Below, in pieces: positions 5,760 through 15,798 of a stretch of 64,000 nt of DNA; position 1 is the stretch's first letter, and the number at the start of each line of letters is the position of its first letter. The stretch spans positions 1,240,001-1,304,000 of the forward strand of contig BLAA01000001.1 in NCBI GenBank assembly GCA_017312345.1, written 5' to 3'. The notes under the pieces are model-generated. The model did not search any database and was not told where the DNA came from. It worked only from the letters and a program-made list of their open reading frames with translations. The translations under genes were made by a program, and so were the position numbers. The DNA is from Candidatus Denitrolinea symbiosum. Its GTDB lineage: Bacteria; Chloroflexota; Anaerolineae; Anaerolineales; Villigracilaceae.

Positions 5760-8700
5760 ATGATTGCATCTGCAACATACAACAAAGCATCTTCGCCTGC
5801 CCATCGCGCGGCGAACAGCACAATCCATCTTGCGGTTCTGTGCATGGTGATATGGAATAGTTTGTTTTCCGTGTCAATCGCAAGCGGTCAAAGTGGATTC
5901 ACTGCGGAATCTGAGAATATGTCGCCTGCTCATGAATCATTATCGGATTCCTCCCGTCTCTTCCATTCCGCTTCCAATATTGGGACGAGGCCGGTTGCAA
6001 CTGCATCCGCACAAGCGCAAGACTATGGCGCCCTGTTGCAATGCGTGGACAGCTACTGCTCCGACCCCAATCCCGGCGTCTTCCTGACGGAGGAGTTCGA
6101 GACCTCGACCGATACACGGAAGCTGAATTTCAAAATCCTCTGCTCCGGTGCAGGTTGCACAAAAAAGAACGATGTGTACTATCGCATTGTCTATCAAGTG
6201 GAGTGGCGCACATTGTACGTCCGTACGGCTTATGCCTCCGCCTATGGCACCGGATATTACGGCAAACAGGGCACCGGCGGAGTCTTCAATGTATTTTGCG
6301 GAACGGGAAAGGCCGGAGGCTGCACTCTCTTCACCCAGGGCGTCATCTCCAAAGACATCATTCATCAGGATCCAAACAAGTGGTATCACGTTGTCGCCAA
6401 CGCGGTGGGGTCGCCAGGCGAGGCCTATGCGCCCGTGCATTGGAAGTGGTTCGTTCAGATGTCCTTCGATCCCGCGCTCCTGACCATGCCTTTGCCCGAG
6501 GATATCGCCTGCGAATTATGCCCGGCGGATATGATTCCCTATCCTACCGCCTGCGGCGGATTCCTGTGTGTGTACGATGAAACGCAAGAGAGCGTCGGCG
6601 ATCCGATCAATGTGCGCACGGGAGTGATGACGTATCCCGTGAAAGACATGTCGTTGTCCATTCGCGGCGGAACGCTGGCATTTCATCGCGTCTACCGCTC
6701 GAATGCGACTTCTGCGACGCCGCTCGGACATGGCTGGACGCATAATCACAACGCGCGCCTGGTGTTTTCAGGCGATCCTGGAGGGATGCCGGGGTTTGTC
6801 CTGTTCGAAGCTCCGGACGGTAACACTTATCGTTTTTGGGATGCTGGCAACGGCAGATATACCCCCTTCGCGGGCTTTCCGGGTTCCCTGACGAAGAGCG
6901 GCGCCACTGGATACAGCCTGCGCACGGCCTCGCAATTGGAGTTCCTGTTTGATTCCGCCGGCCACCTGACGCGCATTTCCGATCCACGCGGCCTTGCCAC
7001 CACGTATTCCTATGATGGCAATGAACGTTTGAGCCGCGTGAGCGCGGACGATGGCACGCGTTATTTTGACTTCGCCTACAATGCCCAGGGCTTGCTCACC
7101 ACGGTGAGCGATTCGACCGGTCGTTCCATTTTGTTCGAGTATGACGAGAACGGGAACCTGGTTGCCGCCAGCGACGTGCTTGGGCAGGAATGGAGGTATG
7201 CCTACGACAGCGATCATCATCTGGTCGAGGTCGCCGACCCGGACGGCAAAACGACAGTTCGCACTGAGTATTACTCGCCGTCCGTCATCAACTTCAACAA
7301 TTATTCCCTCGCCAACTTTGGAAATCAGGACGGCCCGCACAGCGTAAACGTGGAAGACGAGGGGCGCACCCTGCACCTGACCGGCAACACCTGGAAAAGC
7401 ATTCCCTTCCCGTACACGATCACCCCGAATACCGTGATCGAGTTCGATTTCAGGAGCAACACCCAGGGCGAAGCGCATGGGATTGGTTTGGATTCTGACA
7501 ACACTGCCGACCTGAACCGCGTCTTCCGGGTGTATGGCACGGAGTCGGGCGGTTTCAATGACGCCTACAAAAACTACACGGACACCGCGCCCGGCTGGAA
7601 GCATTACAAGCTCCAGCCCTACAACTACTATCGCGGCAAGACCTTCGATTGGACACAGAGCCTGATCCACCTGTTCTTCACGAACGATCAGGATGTAGCC
7701 AGCCTCAGCGCGGACAGTTATTTTTCCAATGTGCGGATCTACGAAGCCACGGAACCGATGGGAAAGGCGATCCGCCAATACGACGGGGATGGCAACCTCG
7801 TCGTTTCCCTGCAATATCATCCCAACAGCACAACGACCGTGACGGATGCGCTGGGTCAGCAGACGGTTTATTCGTATGACGCAAGGGGAACGCTGAGCCG
7901 GGTGGAGGATCCACTGCATGCCGAAACCGCCAAAACGTTCGACAGCAGATTTCGCCCCACCACGATCGTGAATGCTGCCGGTCACACCCTGACCCTGGCC
8001 TGGAGCGCGGACGGGACGGACCTGTTGACCAAAACGGATCCGGCCGGGAATCGAACCGACATGACCTACGATTCCCTCCATAACCTGACATCGGTGACCG
8101 ACCCGCGCGGTTTCCTGACGGCCTACACCTACAACGGAACCTTGCTTGCGAGCAAAACCGACGCGCTCAACAACACCACAACCTACACGTACACCCCGGA
8201 AGGGTATCTCAAAATAGAGATCGATCCAGCCGGTCGCACCACGACCTATTCCTATGACTCGTCCGGCCATCGCGTCGCGGCCGTGGATTTCCTCGGCCGC
8301 ACCACCACCTATGCCTATGATGAACAGGGCAATCTGCTGGACACGACCGATCCATTGGGCGTGGTCACCCACAATGAATATGACGCGGCCGGGCGGTTGA
8401 TTCGCGTCACGCGCAACTATGATGCGGGTCGCCCGCAAAATGACGAAAATCTTTACAACCTCGTCACGCAATATGTTTATGATTCGCACGGCAATCGGGT
8501 TGCCATGACCGACCCCCTCGGGCGAACCACCCTGTATGAATATGATTCCTCCAACAGACTGATCAGTATTACCGATCCGGCCGGAAACAAAACCAGCCAC
8601 CGATACAACGCCACCGGGCAATTGATCGAGACCGCCGATGCGCTGGGACATTCAACCAGGTATGAATACGATCCCGGCGGGCGGCTGGTGAAGACGGTCA

Positions 8701-11700
8701 ATGCGTATGGGCAGGCGATGCGTGCCGTCGCCTTCGATATAGAGAGCAACACAACCTCCGTCTCCGATGCCCTTGGGCGCATGACAGTGACCCACTTCGA
8801 TGCGCTGGGACGCCCCGTCAAGGTTATGGACCCGGCGGGAGGGCAGACCATCACCACCTATGATGAGAACGGCAACATCAGCGCCCGCACAGACGCGCTG
8901 GGCAGGCGGACCACCTACGAATATGACGCACTGAACCGCCTGATCAAAACCACTGATCCGAATGGCGGGATCACGGAAACGTTCTATGACTCACTGGGCA
9001 ACCGCACGGCGACCGTGGACGCGCTGGGAAATGTCACCGCCTACGCCTATGACACGGCTGGCCGCCTGATCGCCGTCACCGATCCCCTGGGTCGCGTGAC
9101 ACGGACTGAATACGATTCCTATGGGCGGCGCATCGCCAGCATCGACCCGGCTGGCAGGCGCACCGTCTACGCCTATGATGTTCTGGGGCGCGTGGTGGCT
9201 GTCACGGATCCAGCCGGTCATGTCACCCGCACGGAGTATGACGCGCTGGGCAATGTCATCCGTCGCACCGATGCCAATGCGCATGTGACCACTACTTCCT
9301 ACGACGCCCTGAACCGCCCGCTCACCATCACGGATGGAAATGGGAACACCCTCACCCATGCCTACGATGCCGCAGGCAACCTGACAACCCTCACGGATGG
9401 TTTGGGCAACGTCACCTCGTATGCCTATGACGCGTTGAACCGCCGCACGGCGGAGACCGATCCGTTGGGAAACACTACGCAATATGAATATGACGCCTCC
9501 AGCAACCTGGTTGGCCGGACGAACACCAATGGCGTGGTGACCCATTATGAATTCGATGCGTTGAACCGATTGATCGCTGTGGTACAGAACCACCGTCCCG
9601 GCGTTCAATCCGACGCGCAGACGAACGTGCGCGTCAGCTACGCGTACGATGCGATGGGGAATCGCATTGCGGTCACGGACGCCAACGGACACGCCACCGC
9701 ATATCAGTACGACAACCTGAATCGCCTGATCCAGAAGACCGACCCGCTCGATCACAGCTGGTTGTTTGCGTATGACGCGTTGGGCAACCGCATCTCCACT
9801 ACCGACGCGAACGGCCTAACCACCTTGTATTCGTATGATGCGGCCCGCCAGATGACCGGCATTGATTATCCCGCGCCGGAAGCGGATGTGACGTTCACCT
9901 ACTCGCTCACCGGCCAGCGCGCCTCCATGACGGATGGGCTGGGGGCCACCTCCTGGATTTACGATGACCTGGATCGGCTGATCTCGGTGACCGACGCCTT
10001 TGGCGCGACGATTGGTTATGATTACGATCCTGCAGGCAACCGCACCAGCCTGATCTACCCGGATGGAAAACAGGTCGCCTATGCCTACGACTCGGGAAAC
10101 CGCATGGTCAGCGTAACCGATTGGGATGGCGGGGTGACGGCTTATACCTATGATGCGGCCAATCGTCTGACCGGCATCGCGCGGCCGAACGGATTGAATT
10201 CACTCTATCGCTACGATGCGGCAAGCCACTTGATCGTATTGGAGCATGGAGAGAATTCCTACCAGTACGCCTATGATGCGGCAGGAAACCGCGTCCAGGC
10301 CATCGAGAATCTCACGCATCCGTTTTCTATACAGCCGACCGAAACGCTTCCATCGACCAGTACGGAGACAGACACGCCAACCGTCATCGAAACCAGTACC
10401 CCGTTTATAACGGATACCCCTGCACCGACAGAGACCATCGAGTTCACAGCCACCCCGTCTGCTGAAGTGATTCCATCCGTCAGCCCCGCCTCTTCCGAGG
10501 TTCCGCTCGAATCGGGATGGATGGAATCTGTCACACAAACGCTCACCCCCACTTTGGAATTTATCTCCTCTCCTGAACCAACGGAATCTCCTGCGGCAAC
10601 CGGAACTTCCATGCCCACAGAAACTCTATTGGAAACATCTTTGCCGGAGGAAACGCCTACGGGGACTCCTGAGCCGACAGAGACGCTGGCCCCTACCGCG
10701 TCTCCGACCCTGACGCCCACGTCGCTTCCAATGCCAACGGAGAGTTCTGATGGCCCGGTGATCATTCAGTACACGTATGATGCGCTCAACCGCCTGTCCC
10801 TGGCGGAATATAGTTCCGGTGTTCAGTTCGCTTACCTCCATGACCCGGCTGGCAATGTGCTGGAATACCGGAAGACCATCGGCGGCGGTGAAGTCGTCAA
10901 TACATACACCTATGATGAGGCCAACCAGCAAACGACAGCCCAGATCGGATCGGAGGCATTCTGGCGTTACACCTATAACAACAATGGCGATTTGATTCAG
11001 GCAGCGCCCGGCGAGGGAATCGGCCCTGGAGCCAAACGCTACTCCTACAACGCGGCCGGTTTCCTGACAAAGATCGAAGCCTTTGATGAGGATTGGCAGA
11101 CACAGGCCGAAATGCACTACAACGCCCTCGGCCAGCGTTTGCAAATGAGTTCCTCCGGCGAAACTGCACGCTATGTGATGGATGGAGAGCAGTCTCTCCT
11201 CGCGGCGTTGGGCGGCAGGACAACCTACTACCTGTATGGCCTCGCCCCCATCGCCGAACTGACCGATGCATGGAGTTACTCCCTTGCGGATGGCTTCGGC
11301 ATGTCGCGTCAAATTTCTGACGCGGGAGGGGCGATCACCTATGCGTCCGATTTCACCCCCTGGGGCGAGACCTTGGAGTCCTTCGGGCAGGGAAATATCA
11401 CCTGGGGCTATTTCGGCGGTTTGATGGACGCGGCCACTGGCTTGCTCTATGTTGGCGACGGACAATATTACAATCCCGCTACCGGGAGATTCCTCACGCG
11501 CGGCGCAAATCCAAACGGCCCGAATCCATATGTTCCCTGGCATGGCGATCCATCCGGCGCGATTCTCGCGCCGTTGACTCTGATGGCGCTGATCGTTGGC
11601 GGAAAACGTAATCGAAGCCGCTGGAATCTTCCGGCGCTCATGCTCGTGGTGGTTTTGTCCCTCAGTCTGGCGTTGTCCGCCTGCGGTTCGGATCCGACTG

Positions 11701-12440
11701 CGCCGCCCGCGACAGAGCCTCCCCTGATCGAACCCTCCCAGACTCCCCCGCCGCAGGATTCAGGCGGCGCGGCAAATATCAGCTACGACAGTTCCAGCGA
11801 TGTTCTTCCGCCCGTGGAAGCCCCAACGATCTCGATTACCTGCACCCCAACCACGGCATTGGCATCCAGTTCCGCGCCGGTTTCCACAGTACCGCCCGCA
11901 TCCACAAGTGGCCAGAACTTGATGTATCTGGGAGAGTGGAAAATCACCCACTACAATTACGCCCTCGAGTCGGATTCGCAGTTCCCGGCCAATGACAAAG
12001 TGCCAGTGGGCGGCCTGGTTCCAGATCGCGTTTATCGCAGGCAGTTCATCTACTCTCCGCCCGGCATCTATGGCCAGGGAACCGGCAAAGCGGAAAGCGG
12101 CGAATACATCACCATCGATCACTGGCGAAACCTGCAGGAATACGGCCCGGGCTGGGAGGATTCCAATCCGGTCTACTGGTACTTCACCTACGGCAAGGGA
12201 GGCAAGTTCAAGGAGGGAACTCCCTGGGCAAGCGTGGCGATGGCACAAACCGAGTCTCAGCTTCGTTATGGAGACAAGGTGAAAATTGGGCTGTACCCGG
12301 ACTACATCTTCGAGGTGACGGATACCGGCACCTTCCCCGATACCTCGCATCTGGATGTGTTCATCGGCGAGGACACCCATGCGAACGCGCTGGCATATGG
12401 CACCCGCTACAACATCTCCGTGTGGAAAGTGATCGACTGA
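5760..12440 (+). CDS. Giant Rhs/YD-repeat protein with 3D-type C-terminal domain
   Basis: A 2,226-residue surface protein. Order: signal or anchor segment (HLAVLCMVIWNSLFSVSIASGQ), a Cys-rich N-domain, a DUF6531-like start (DPINVRTGVMTYPVKDMSL), then dozens of YD repeats of the form YDxxGRL...TDPLG. A Thr/Pro/Ser-rich linker sits at about nt 10318-10760. A closing Rhs core motif follows (GLLYVGDGQYYNPATGRFLTRG, then NPNGPNPYVPW). After the core comes a hydrophobic helix with a lipobox-like LSAC (about nt 11560-11690). The tail ends in WKITHYNY...VTDTG...HLDVFIG...ALAYG, which resembles the 3D (Asp-Asp-Asp) double-psi barrel of MltA/RlpA-like cell-wall enzymes. The ATG at 5760 has AGGAAGG upstream; the open frame extends back to 5268 inside the previous gene and is not used. 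In Rhs proteins the YD shell encapsulates a C-terminal effector. Here the variable tail is probably a wall-acting domain. No immunity gene is evident. Confidence 0.85.
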   Translation: MIASATYNKASSPAHRAANSTIHLAVLCMVIWNSLFSVSIASGQSGFTAESENMSPAHESLSDSSRLFHSASNIGTRPVATASAQAQDYGALLQCVDSYCSDPNPGVFLTEEFETSTDTRKLNFKILCSGAGCTKKNDVYYRIVYQVEWRTLYVRTAYASAYGTGYYGKQGTGGVFNVFCGTGKAGGCTLFTQGVISKDIIHQDPNKWYHVVANAVGSPGEAYAPVHWKWFVQMSFDPALLTMPLPEDIACELCPADMIPYPTACGGFLCVYDETQESVGDPINVRTGVMTYPVKDMSLSIRGGTLAFHRVYRSNATSATPLGHGWTHNHNARLVFSGDPGGMPGFVLFEAPDGNTYRFWDAGNGRYTPFAGFPGSLTKSGATGYSLRTASQLEFLFDSAGHLTRISDPRGLATTYSYDGNERLSRVSADDGTRYFDFAYNAQGLLTTVSDSTGRSILFEYDENGNLVAASDVLGQEWRYAYDSDHHLVEVADPDGKTTVRTEYYSPSVINFNNYSLANFGNQDGPHSVNVEDEGRTLHLTGNTWKSIPFPYTITPNTVIEFDFRSNTQGEAHGIGLDSDNTADLNRVFRVYGTESGGFNDAYKNYTDTAPGWKHYKLQPYNYYRGKTFDWTQSLIHLFFTNDQDVASLSADSYFSNVRIYEATEPMGKAIRQYDGDGNLVVSLQYHPNSTTTVTDALGQQTVYSYDARGTLSRVEDPLHAETAKTFDSRFRPTTIVNAAGHTLTLAWSADGTDLLTKTDPAGNRTDMTYDSLHNLTSVTDPRGFLTAYTYNGTLLASKTDALNNTTTYTYTPEGYLKIEIDPAGRTTTYSYDSSGHRVAAVDFLGRTTTYAYDEQGNLLDTTDPLGVVTHNEYDAAGRLIRVTRNYDAGRPQNDENLYNLVTQYVYDSHGNRVAMTDPLGRTTLYEYDSSNRLISITDPAGNKTSHRYNATGQLIETADALGHSTRYEYDPGGRLVKTVNAYGQAMRAVAFDIESNTTSVSDALGRMTVTHFDALGRPVKVMDPAGGQTITTYDENGNISARTDALGRRTTYEYDALNRLIKTTDPNGGITETFYDSLGNRTATVDALGNVTAYAYDTAGRLIAVTDPLGRVTRTEYDSYGRRIASIDPAGRRTVYAYDVLGRVVAVTDPAGHVTRTEYDALGNVIRRTDANAHVTTTSYDALNRPLTITDGNGNTLTHAYDAAGNLTTLTDGLGNVTSYAYDALNRRTAETDPLGNTTQYEYDASSNLVGRTNTNGVVTHYEFDALNRLIAVVQNHRPGVQSDAQTNVRVSYAYDAMGNRIAVTDANGHATAYQYDNLNRLIQKTDPLDHSWLFAYDALGNRISTTDANGLTTLYSYDAARQMTGIDYPAPEADVTFTYSLTGQRASMTDGLGATSWIYDDLDRLISVTDAFGATIGYDYDPAGNRTSLIYPDGKQVAYAYDSGNRMVSVTDWDGGVTAYTYDAANRLTGIARPNGLNSLYRYDAASHLIVLEHGENSYQYAYDAAGNRVQAIENLTHPFSIQPTETLPSTSTETDTPTVIETSTPFITDTPAPTETIEFTATPSAEVIPSVSPASSEVPLESGWMESVTQTLTPTLEFISSPEPTESPAATGTSMPTETLLETSLPEETPTGTPEPTETLAPTASPTLTPTSLPMPTESSDGPVIIQYTYDALNRLSLAEYSSGVQFAYLHDPAGNVLEYRKTIGGGEVVNTYTYDEANQQTTAQIGSEAFWRYTYNNNGDLIQAAPGEGIGPGAKRYSYNAAGFLTKIEAFDEDWQTQAEMHYNALGQRLQMSSSGETARYVMDGEQSLLAALGGRTTYYLYGLAPIAELTDAWSYSLADGFGMSRQISDAGGAITYASDFTPWGETLESFGQGNITWGYFGGLMDAATGLLYVGDGQYYNPATGRFLTRGANPNGPNPYVPWHGDPSGAILAPLTLMALIVGGKRNRSRWNLPALMLVVVLSLSLALSACGSDPTAPPATEPPLIEPSQTPPPQDSGGAANISYDSSSDVLPPVEAPTISITCTPTTALASSSAPVSTVPPASTSGQNLMYLGEWKITHYNYALESDSQFPANDKVPVGGLVPDRVYRRQFIYSPPGIYGQGTGKAESGEYITIDHWRNLQEYGPGWEDSNPVYWYFTYGKGGKFKEGTPWASVAMAQTESQLRYGDKVKIGLYPDYIFEVTDTGTFPDTSHLDVFIGEDTHANALAYGTRYNISVWKVID

Positions 12441-12447
12441 GGCAACC

Positions 12448-13389
12448 ATGAAAACAACAATGAAAACGATCCTGCTGCTGGTTTTGTTGGCCGCGCTGAC
12501 GGGCTGTATTCCCTCTTCTGGAAATGGATCGAATGGAATGATTGTGTTTCAATCCGACCGCGATGGCAATTACGACTTGTACGTGATGAACCCGGATGGC
12601 ACGGACGTGCGCAACCTGACCAGCCATTCTGCCAGCGACACCGCCCCGATTCCCTCGCCGGATGGCAGGCGGATCGCGTTCCAATCGAACCGCGACAACA
12701 ACAATGAGATCTATGTCCTCGACCTTGAAACCGGCGCGCAGATCAACCTGACGAACAACAGGGCGAATGACCACTCGCCCACGTGGTCTCCGGACGGCTC
12801 CTCCATCGCCTTTGTCTCCGACCGCGACGCCATCCTGTTGGATGAAGCGCGTGGGCTGTGGACCAACGACATCTACATCATGGAAGCGGACGGCTCCGAT
12901 CCGCGCCGCGTGACTGACAGCAATCTGACCAATGGACATAGTTGCCTGGCATGGTCGCCGGATGGCAGGAGCGTTGCGGTGTGCCTGTCATCTTTCACCG
13001 CGCATGGCGGATTCTTTTCGCTTGGGATTCACCTGCTGGATCTGAACGATTCCACGCTGACCCGCCTGACGTTCGATTCGTCCACCAGCCAATGCGATCC
13101 CCATTGGTCCCCGGATGGAAGCAAACTCCTGTTTGTTTCGTCCGGCTCGGGTTTTTCCAACATCTTCGTGATGAACGCCGATGGAACGAATCAGAAGGGC
13201 GCGACAACAGAAACTGCGGCCTACGACACGACTCCCTCTTGGTCGCCGGATGGAAAGTTCATTGTGTTCTCATCGCGGCGGGACGGCGGTTATCATCTCT
13301 ACGTGATGGATGCCGATGGCGCCAATCTCATCCAACTGACGAACGGCCCCGGCGAGGAAACCTTCCCGGTGTGGTTGCCATCGCAGTAG
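12448..13389 (+). CDS. PD40/TolB-like beta-propeller lipoprotein
   Basis: A 313-residue lipoprotein: signal peptide ending LTGC (Cys20), then six TolB/WD40-like PD40 blades. Each blade carries SPDGRRIAF or SPDGSSIAFVSDRD together with an IYVMNPDG-type strand. It starts 7 bases after the Rhs stop codon and is likely co-transcribed. PD40 propellers act as protein or glycan interaction platforms, and in TolB the propeller binds Pal. An attractive but untested idea is that this lipoprotein anchors or presents the Rhs protein at the cell envelope. Nothing in it suggests an enzyme. Confidence 0.85.
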   Translation: MKTTMKTILLLVLLAALTGCIPSSGNGSNGMIVFQSDRDGNYDLYVMNPDGTDVRNLTSHSASDTAPIPSPDGRRIAFQSNRDNNNEIYVLDLETGAQINLTNNRANDHSPTWSPDGSSIAFVSDRDAILLDEARGLWTNDIYIMEADGSDPRRVTDSNLTNGHSCLAWSPDGRSVAVCLSSFTAHGGFFSLGIHLLDLNDSTLTRLTFDSSTSQCDPHWSPDGSKLLFVSSGSGFSNIFVMNADGTNQKGATTETAAYDTTPSWSPDGKFIVFSSRRDGGYHLYVMDADGANLIQLTNGPGEETFPVWLPSQ

Positions 13390-13403
13390 CCAAGTACTGT
13401 CTT

Positions 13404-15539
13404 TCATATCAACCGCCATGCATCATCCTGCACCTCCCACGGATCGAGCACGGTCCGCATGGCTCGCTCCAGCAAAGCGCAATAGCGTTGAACATCCACC
13501 CTTCTAACATCCAGCGTCTCTCCCAATTCCCAAGCGTGGACGCCGTCGCGGGTAAATAGAAAATCGATGGATTGGCCGGGAGCGATCTCCCGGCCAATCA
13601 TTTGCAACTGCCGCGCGGCACGCGCCGCAGGCGAGGGAGTTTTGTAGCCATCCAATACGCGACTCAACTTCTGGCGGATAACCAGATCTTCCAAAGGAAC
13701 GCGACCGGCGCGCAGATCGCGTTTGGCGCGTTCGATATATGTAATTACGGTTGGAAGGTAATCCGACATATCCCCCGGCGAATCTGCCTGAGCCAGGATG
13801 TTCAAAACAGTCAGTTGCGCCTTGCGCACCCAGGTGGTGGTATCACGCCGCCGCAGTTCAATGCCGCGATATTTGAGTGTCCCATCTAGAAACGCGCCAA
13901 AGTACTGGTTGGGGACCGGCACGCGTTTATCCCGTTTCGATGAAAGAAACGCCACCCATTTGAAGACGCCCTCCAAGGCAATGGGAATGCCGGTCTTCTC
14001 CACGATGGCTTCCATCAGCGGGGTGAAATCAGACGGGCGCTCGAAGCCTTCCTGTTGCACAAACAGGCAATCCACGTACATGTGCAAGACCGTGAAGCCC
14101 ATATCTTCGGCAGTCTCCTTGGCCTGCAACATCAACTCGCGGCTGACGGCCGTCACCGCCTCATGGGATTCGATCTTCCCAAAGCGGGCGTTCTTGTATC
14201 CCAGATAGCCAAAGCACACTACGAGCAGCCACTTAAGCGCCGCGGCGCGCGCCTTGAGAATGTCAGCGCGGCAATCGCGCGGGTCGAGTTCCAACAGCAG
14301 GTTCTTCAACGCCAGGCGTTTTTGCACCAACGGTAGCAATGTCTTTGGAATCAATCCCTCCGACGCGTTCTCTTTGCCAACTGTCTCCGGCGAAATATTG
14401 TGCTTTACCATGATGGCCGGATACATGGATGAGAAATCGATCTGCGCGACTTGGCCGTGAACGCCGATCAAGGGTTGGTAGATCAAGCCGCCGTGATCGG
14501 CGCGGATCAGTTCGATCAAGGTTTTCGTCCCTTCCACCTGTTGTTTTTGAACCGGGATCATCACGCCGTTTCGCAGGGCGGTGAGCATCTGCATGGCTGT
14601 GATTCCAGCCCCAGGGGACTTGCGCGCCATCTCCTGCACGCCCAGCCCGGTGACGCGCGCTTGTTCCATCGCCCCTTCCAAACCATATTCCCCGAACGAC
14701 ATGGCGTTGCGGCGGTCGATGTGCCAACGTCCGAACAAGTGCGCCTGTGCGCCGCGATAAACCACCTGTCCGTAGGCAAAGTAACTGTCTGCCCGGCGTT
14801 TCAGGACTTCTCTGGTTTCATCGCGATTGGGATTGAACTCGATCCCACATTCCTTTGCCCATGCTTCCAATTGAGGAAAGAGCCAGGTGTCACCGTAGTC
14901 GGTCAGGATCAGGTCGGGGTCTAGGCGCTGCAGGTCGGCTTTCAGGCTGATTAGGAAGGCGCGCGTGGGTTCGAGGGGCAGGTTGTATTTCCTTTGTTTG
15001 TGTTGAACATGGATATATTTCGGCTTGTGAATAGCTGGGTTGACATCCGGGCAGAGAGTCAGGATACGCAAGGGAAGCGGTGCGGGCTCGATCTCCCAAG
15101 GGGAGTCCAAGGGTTGGATAGCTTGAATCATTTCGTTGTCTAGAACGACGCGGCTCTTTCCCAAGAGATGGGCGTTTGTCTGTGCGATGAACCGCAGGCT
15201 GAGGGGGATGTCGGCATCATAGTAATCCAGGGCCGGGAATTGACGAGATAGATCAGCAAACAAAACTGGCAAGGCAGAAGGGTTGGAAAGGGTAACCGCC
15301 ATCACCTCGCGTTCCCCCAAAAAGAGATCGCGGCGTGTGGCACGTTCCAGTTTGACATTCTTGTCTTTCAGGTGAATCCATGCCTGACGCAAGGTTGCAA
15401 ACTCTCCCGCCGCATAAAATGTGATGGGGAGTTTCATGCGTAATTGCAAGCGTTGGTCATCATCAGTAAGCAACCAGAGAACGAGTCCTTCATCCTGGCC
15501 TGCGTACACATCCAACAACCAGCCGATTCGTTCATCCAT
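13404..15539 (-). CDS. Divergent family-B DNA polymerase
   Basis: A 711-residue protein with family-B polymerase core motifs in order: motif A QIDFSSMYPAIM, a motif-B-like helix LKWLLVVCFGYLGYKNARFG, and motif C in the form HMYVDCLFV. A KxY-like LKYRGIELRRRDTT follows. Compared with the usual YGDTDSLFV, motif C keeps the second, metal-binding Asp but replaces the first with Tyr and the Ser with Cys. The expected FDIE exonuclease I motif is not seen (the region reads LTLCPDVNP), so proofreading is probably lost. It is somewhat short for the family. The start overlaps the stop of the coiled-coil gene by 8 bases. With that gene and the RecA-like gene it forms an operon suggestive of a translesion or repair polymerase rather than the replicase. 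Confidence 0.85.
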   Translation of the reverse strand: MDERIGWLLDVYAGQDEGLVLWLLTDDDQRLQLRMKLPITFYAAGEFATLRQAWIHLKDKNVKLERATRRDLFLGEREVMAVTLSNPSALPVLFADLSRQFPALDYYDADIPLSLRFIAQTNAHLLGKSRVVLDNEMIQAIQPLDSPWEIEPAPLPLRILTLCPDVNPAIHKPKYIHVQHKQRKYNLPLEPTRAFLISLKADLQRLDPDLILTDYGDTWLFPQLEAWAKECGIEFNPNRDETREVLKRRADSYFAYGQVVYRGAQAHLFGRWHIDRRNAMSFGEYGLEGAMEQARVTGLGVQEMARKSPGAGITAMQMLTALRNGVMIPVQKQQVEGTKTLIELIRADHGGLIYQPLIGVHGQVAQIDFSSMYPAIMVKHNISPETVGKENASEGLIPKTLLPLVQKRLALKNLLLELDPRDCRADILKARAAALKWLLVVCFGYLGYKNARFGKIESHEAVTAVSRELMLQAKETAEDMGFTVLHMYVDCLFVQQEGFERPSDFTPLMEAIVEKTGIPIALEGVFKWVAFLSSKRDKRVPVPNQYFGAFLDGTLKYRGIELRRRDTTTWVRKAQLTVLNILAQADSPGDMSDYLPTVITYIERAKRDLRAGRVPLEDLVIRQKLSRVLDGYKTPSPAARAARQLQMIGREIAPGQSIDFLFTRDGVHAWELGETLDVRRVDVQRYCALLERAMRTVLDPWEVQDDAWRLI

Positions 15540-15795
15540 GCTTCGCTTTCATCTGTTCAAGTTCCTGACGCAAGACTGCTATTTCTTTTGCCTGTTCCAA
15601 CAACATCGCCAGCAGGGCGGACTCGAAGGGCAACAAAGACTCGGCCTGCCCGATGGCCGCGATGTGCCGGCGCGCCGAGGCGAAGAGCCCGTCGAAGACA
15701 TACTGGTCACTGCGGCGCAACGTGCGGCGGAAGGGGGACAGCAGGCCCTCGGTCTCGGTGAGTTGCTGGGTGATGGTGATGACGGTGCGGCCCAT
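15532..15795 (-). CDS. Coiled-coil microprotein of the PolB operon
   Basis: An 87-residue protein. The middle is helical (FRRTLRRSDQYVFDGLFASARRHIAAIG) and the C-terminus ends in a leucine-zipper-like coiled coil (LLAMLLEQAKEIAVLRQELEQMKAK). No Cys, signal or membrane span. It starts 3 bases after the stop of the RecA-like gene, and its own stop overlaps the start of the polymerase gene, so the three are translationally coupled. Small coiled-coil proteins in polymerase operons often serve as adaptor subunits. Here that is inference from position only. Confidence 0.7.
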   Translation of the reverse strand: MGRTVITITQQLTETEGLLSPFRRTLRRSDQYVFDGLFASARRHIAAIGQAESLLPFESALLAMLLEQAKEIAVLRQELEQMKAKHG

Positions 15796-15798
15796 AGG

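Noticed and set aside
6768-8651. 627-residue minus-strand frame across the Rhs gene, and similar long frames at 8991-9755, 10271-10765 and 10626-11543
   Set aside because: These are shadows of the YD repeats: repeated GC-rich codons keep the antisense frame open. The repeated VGG/VIG motifs are translation artefacts.
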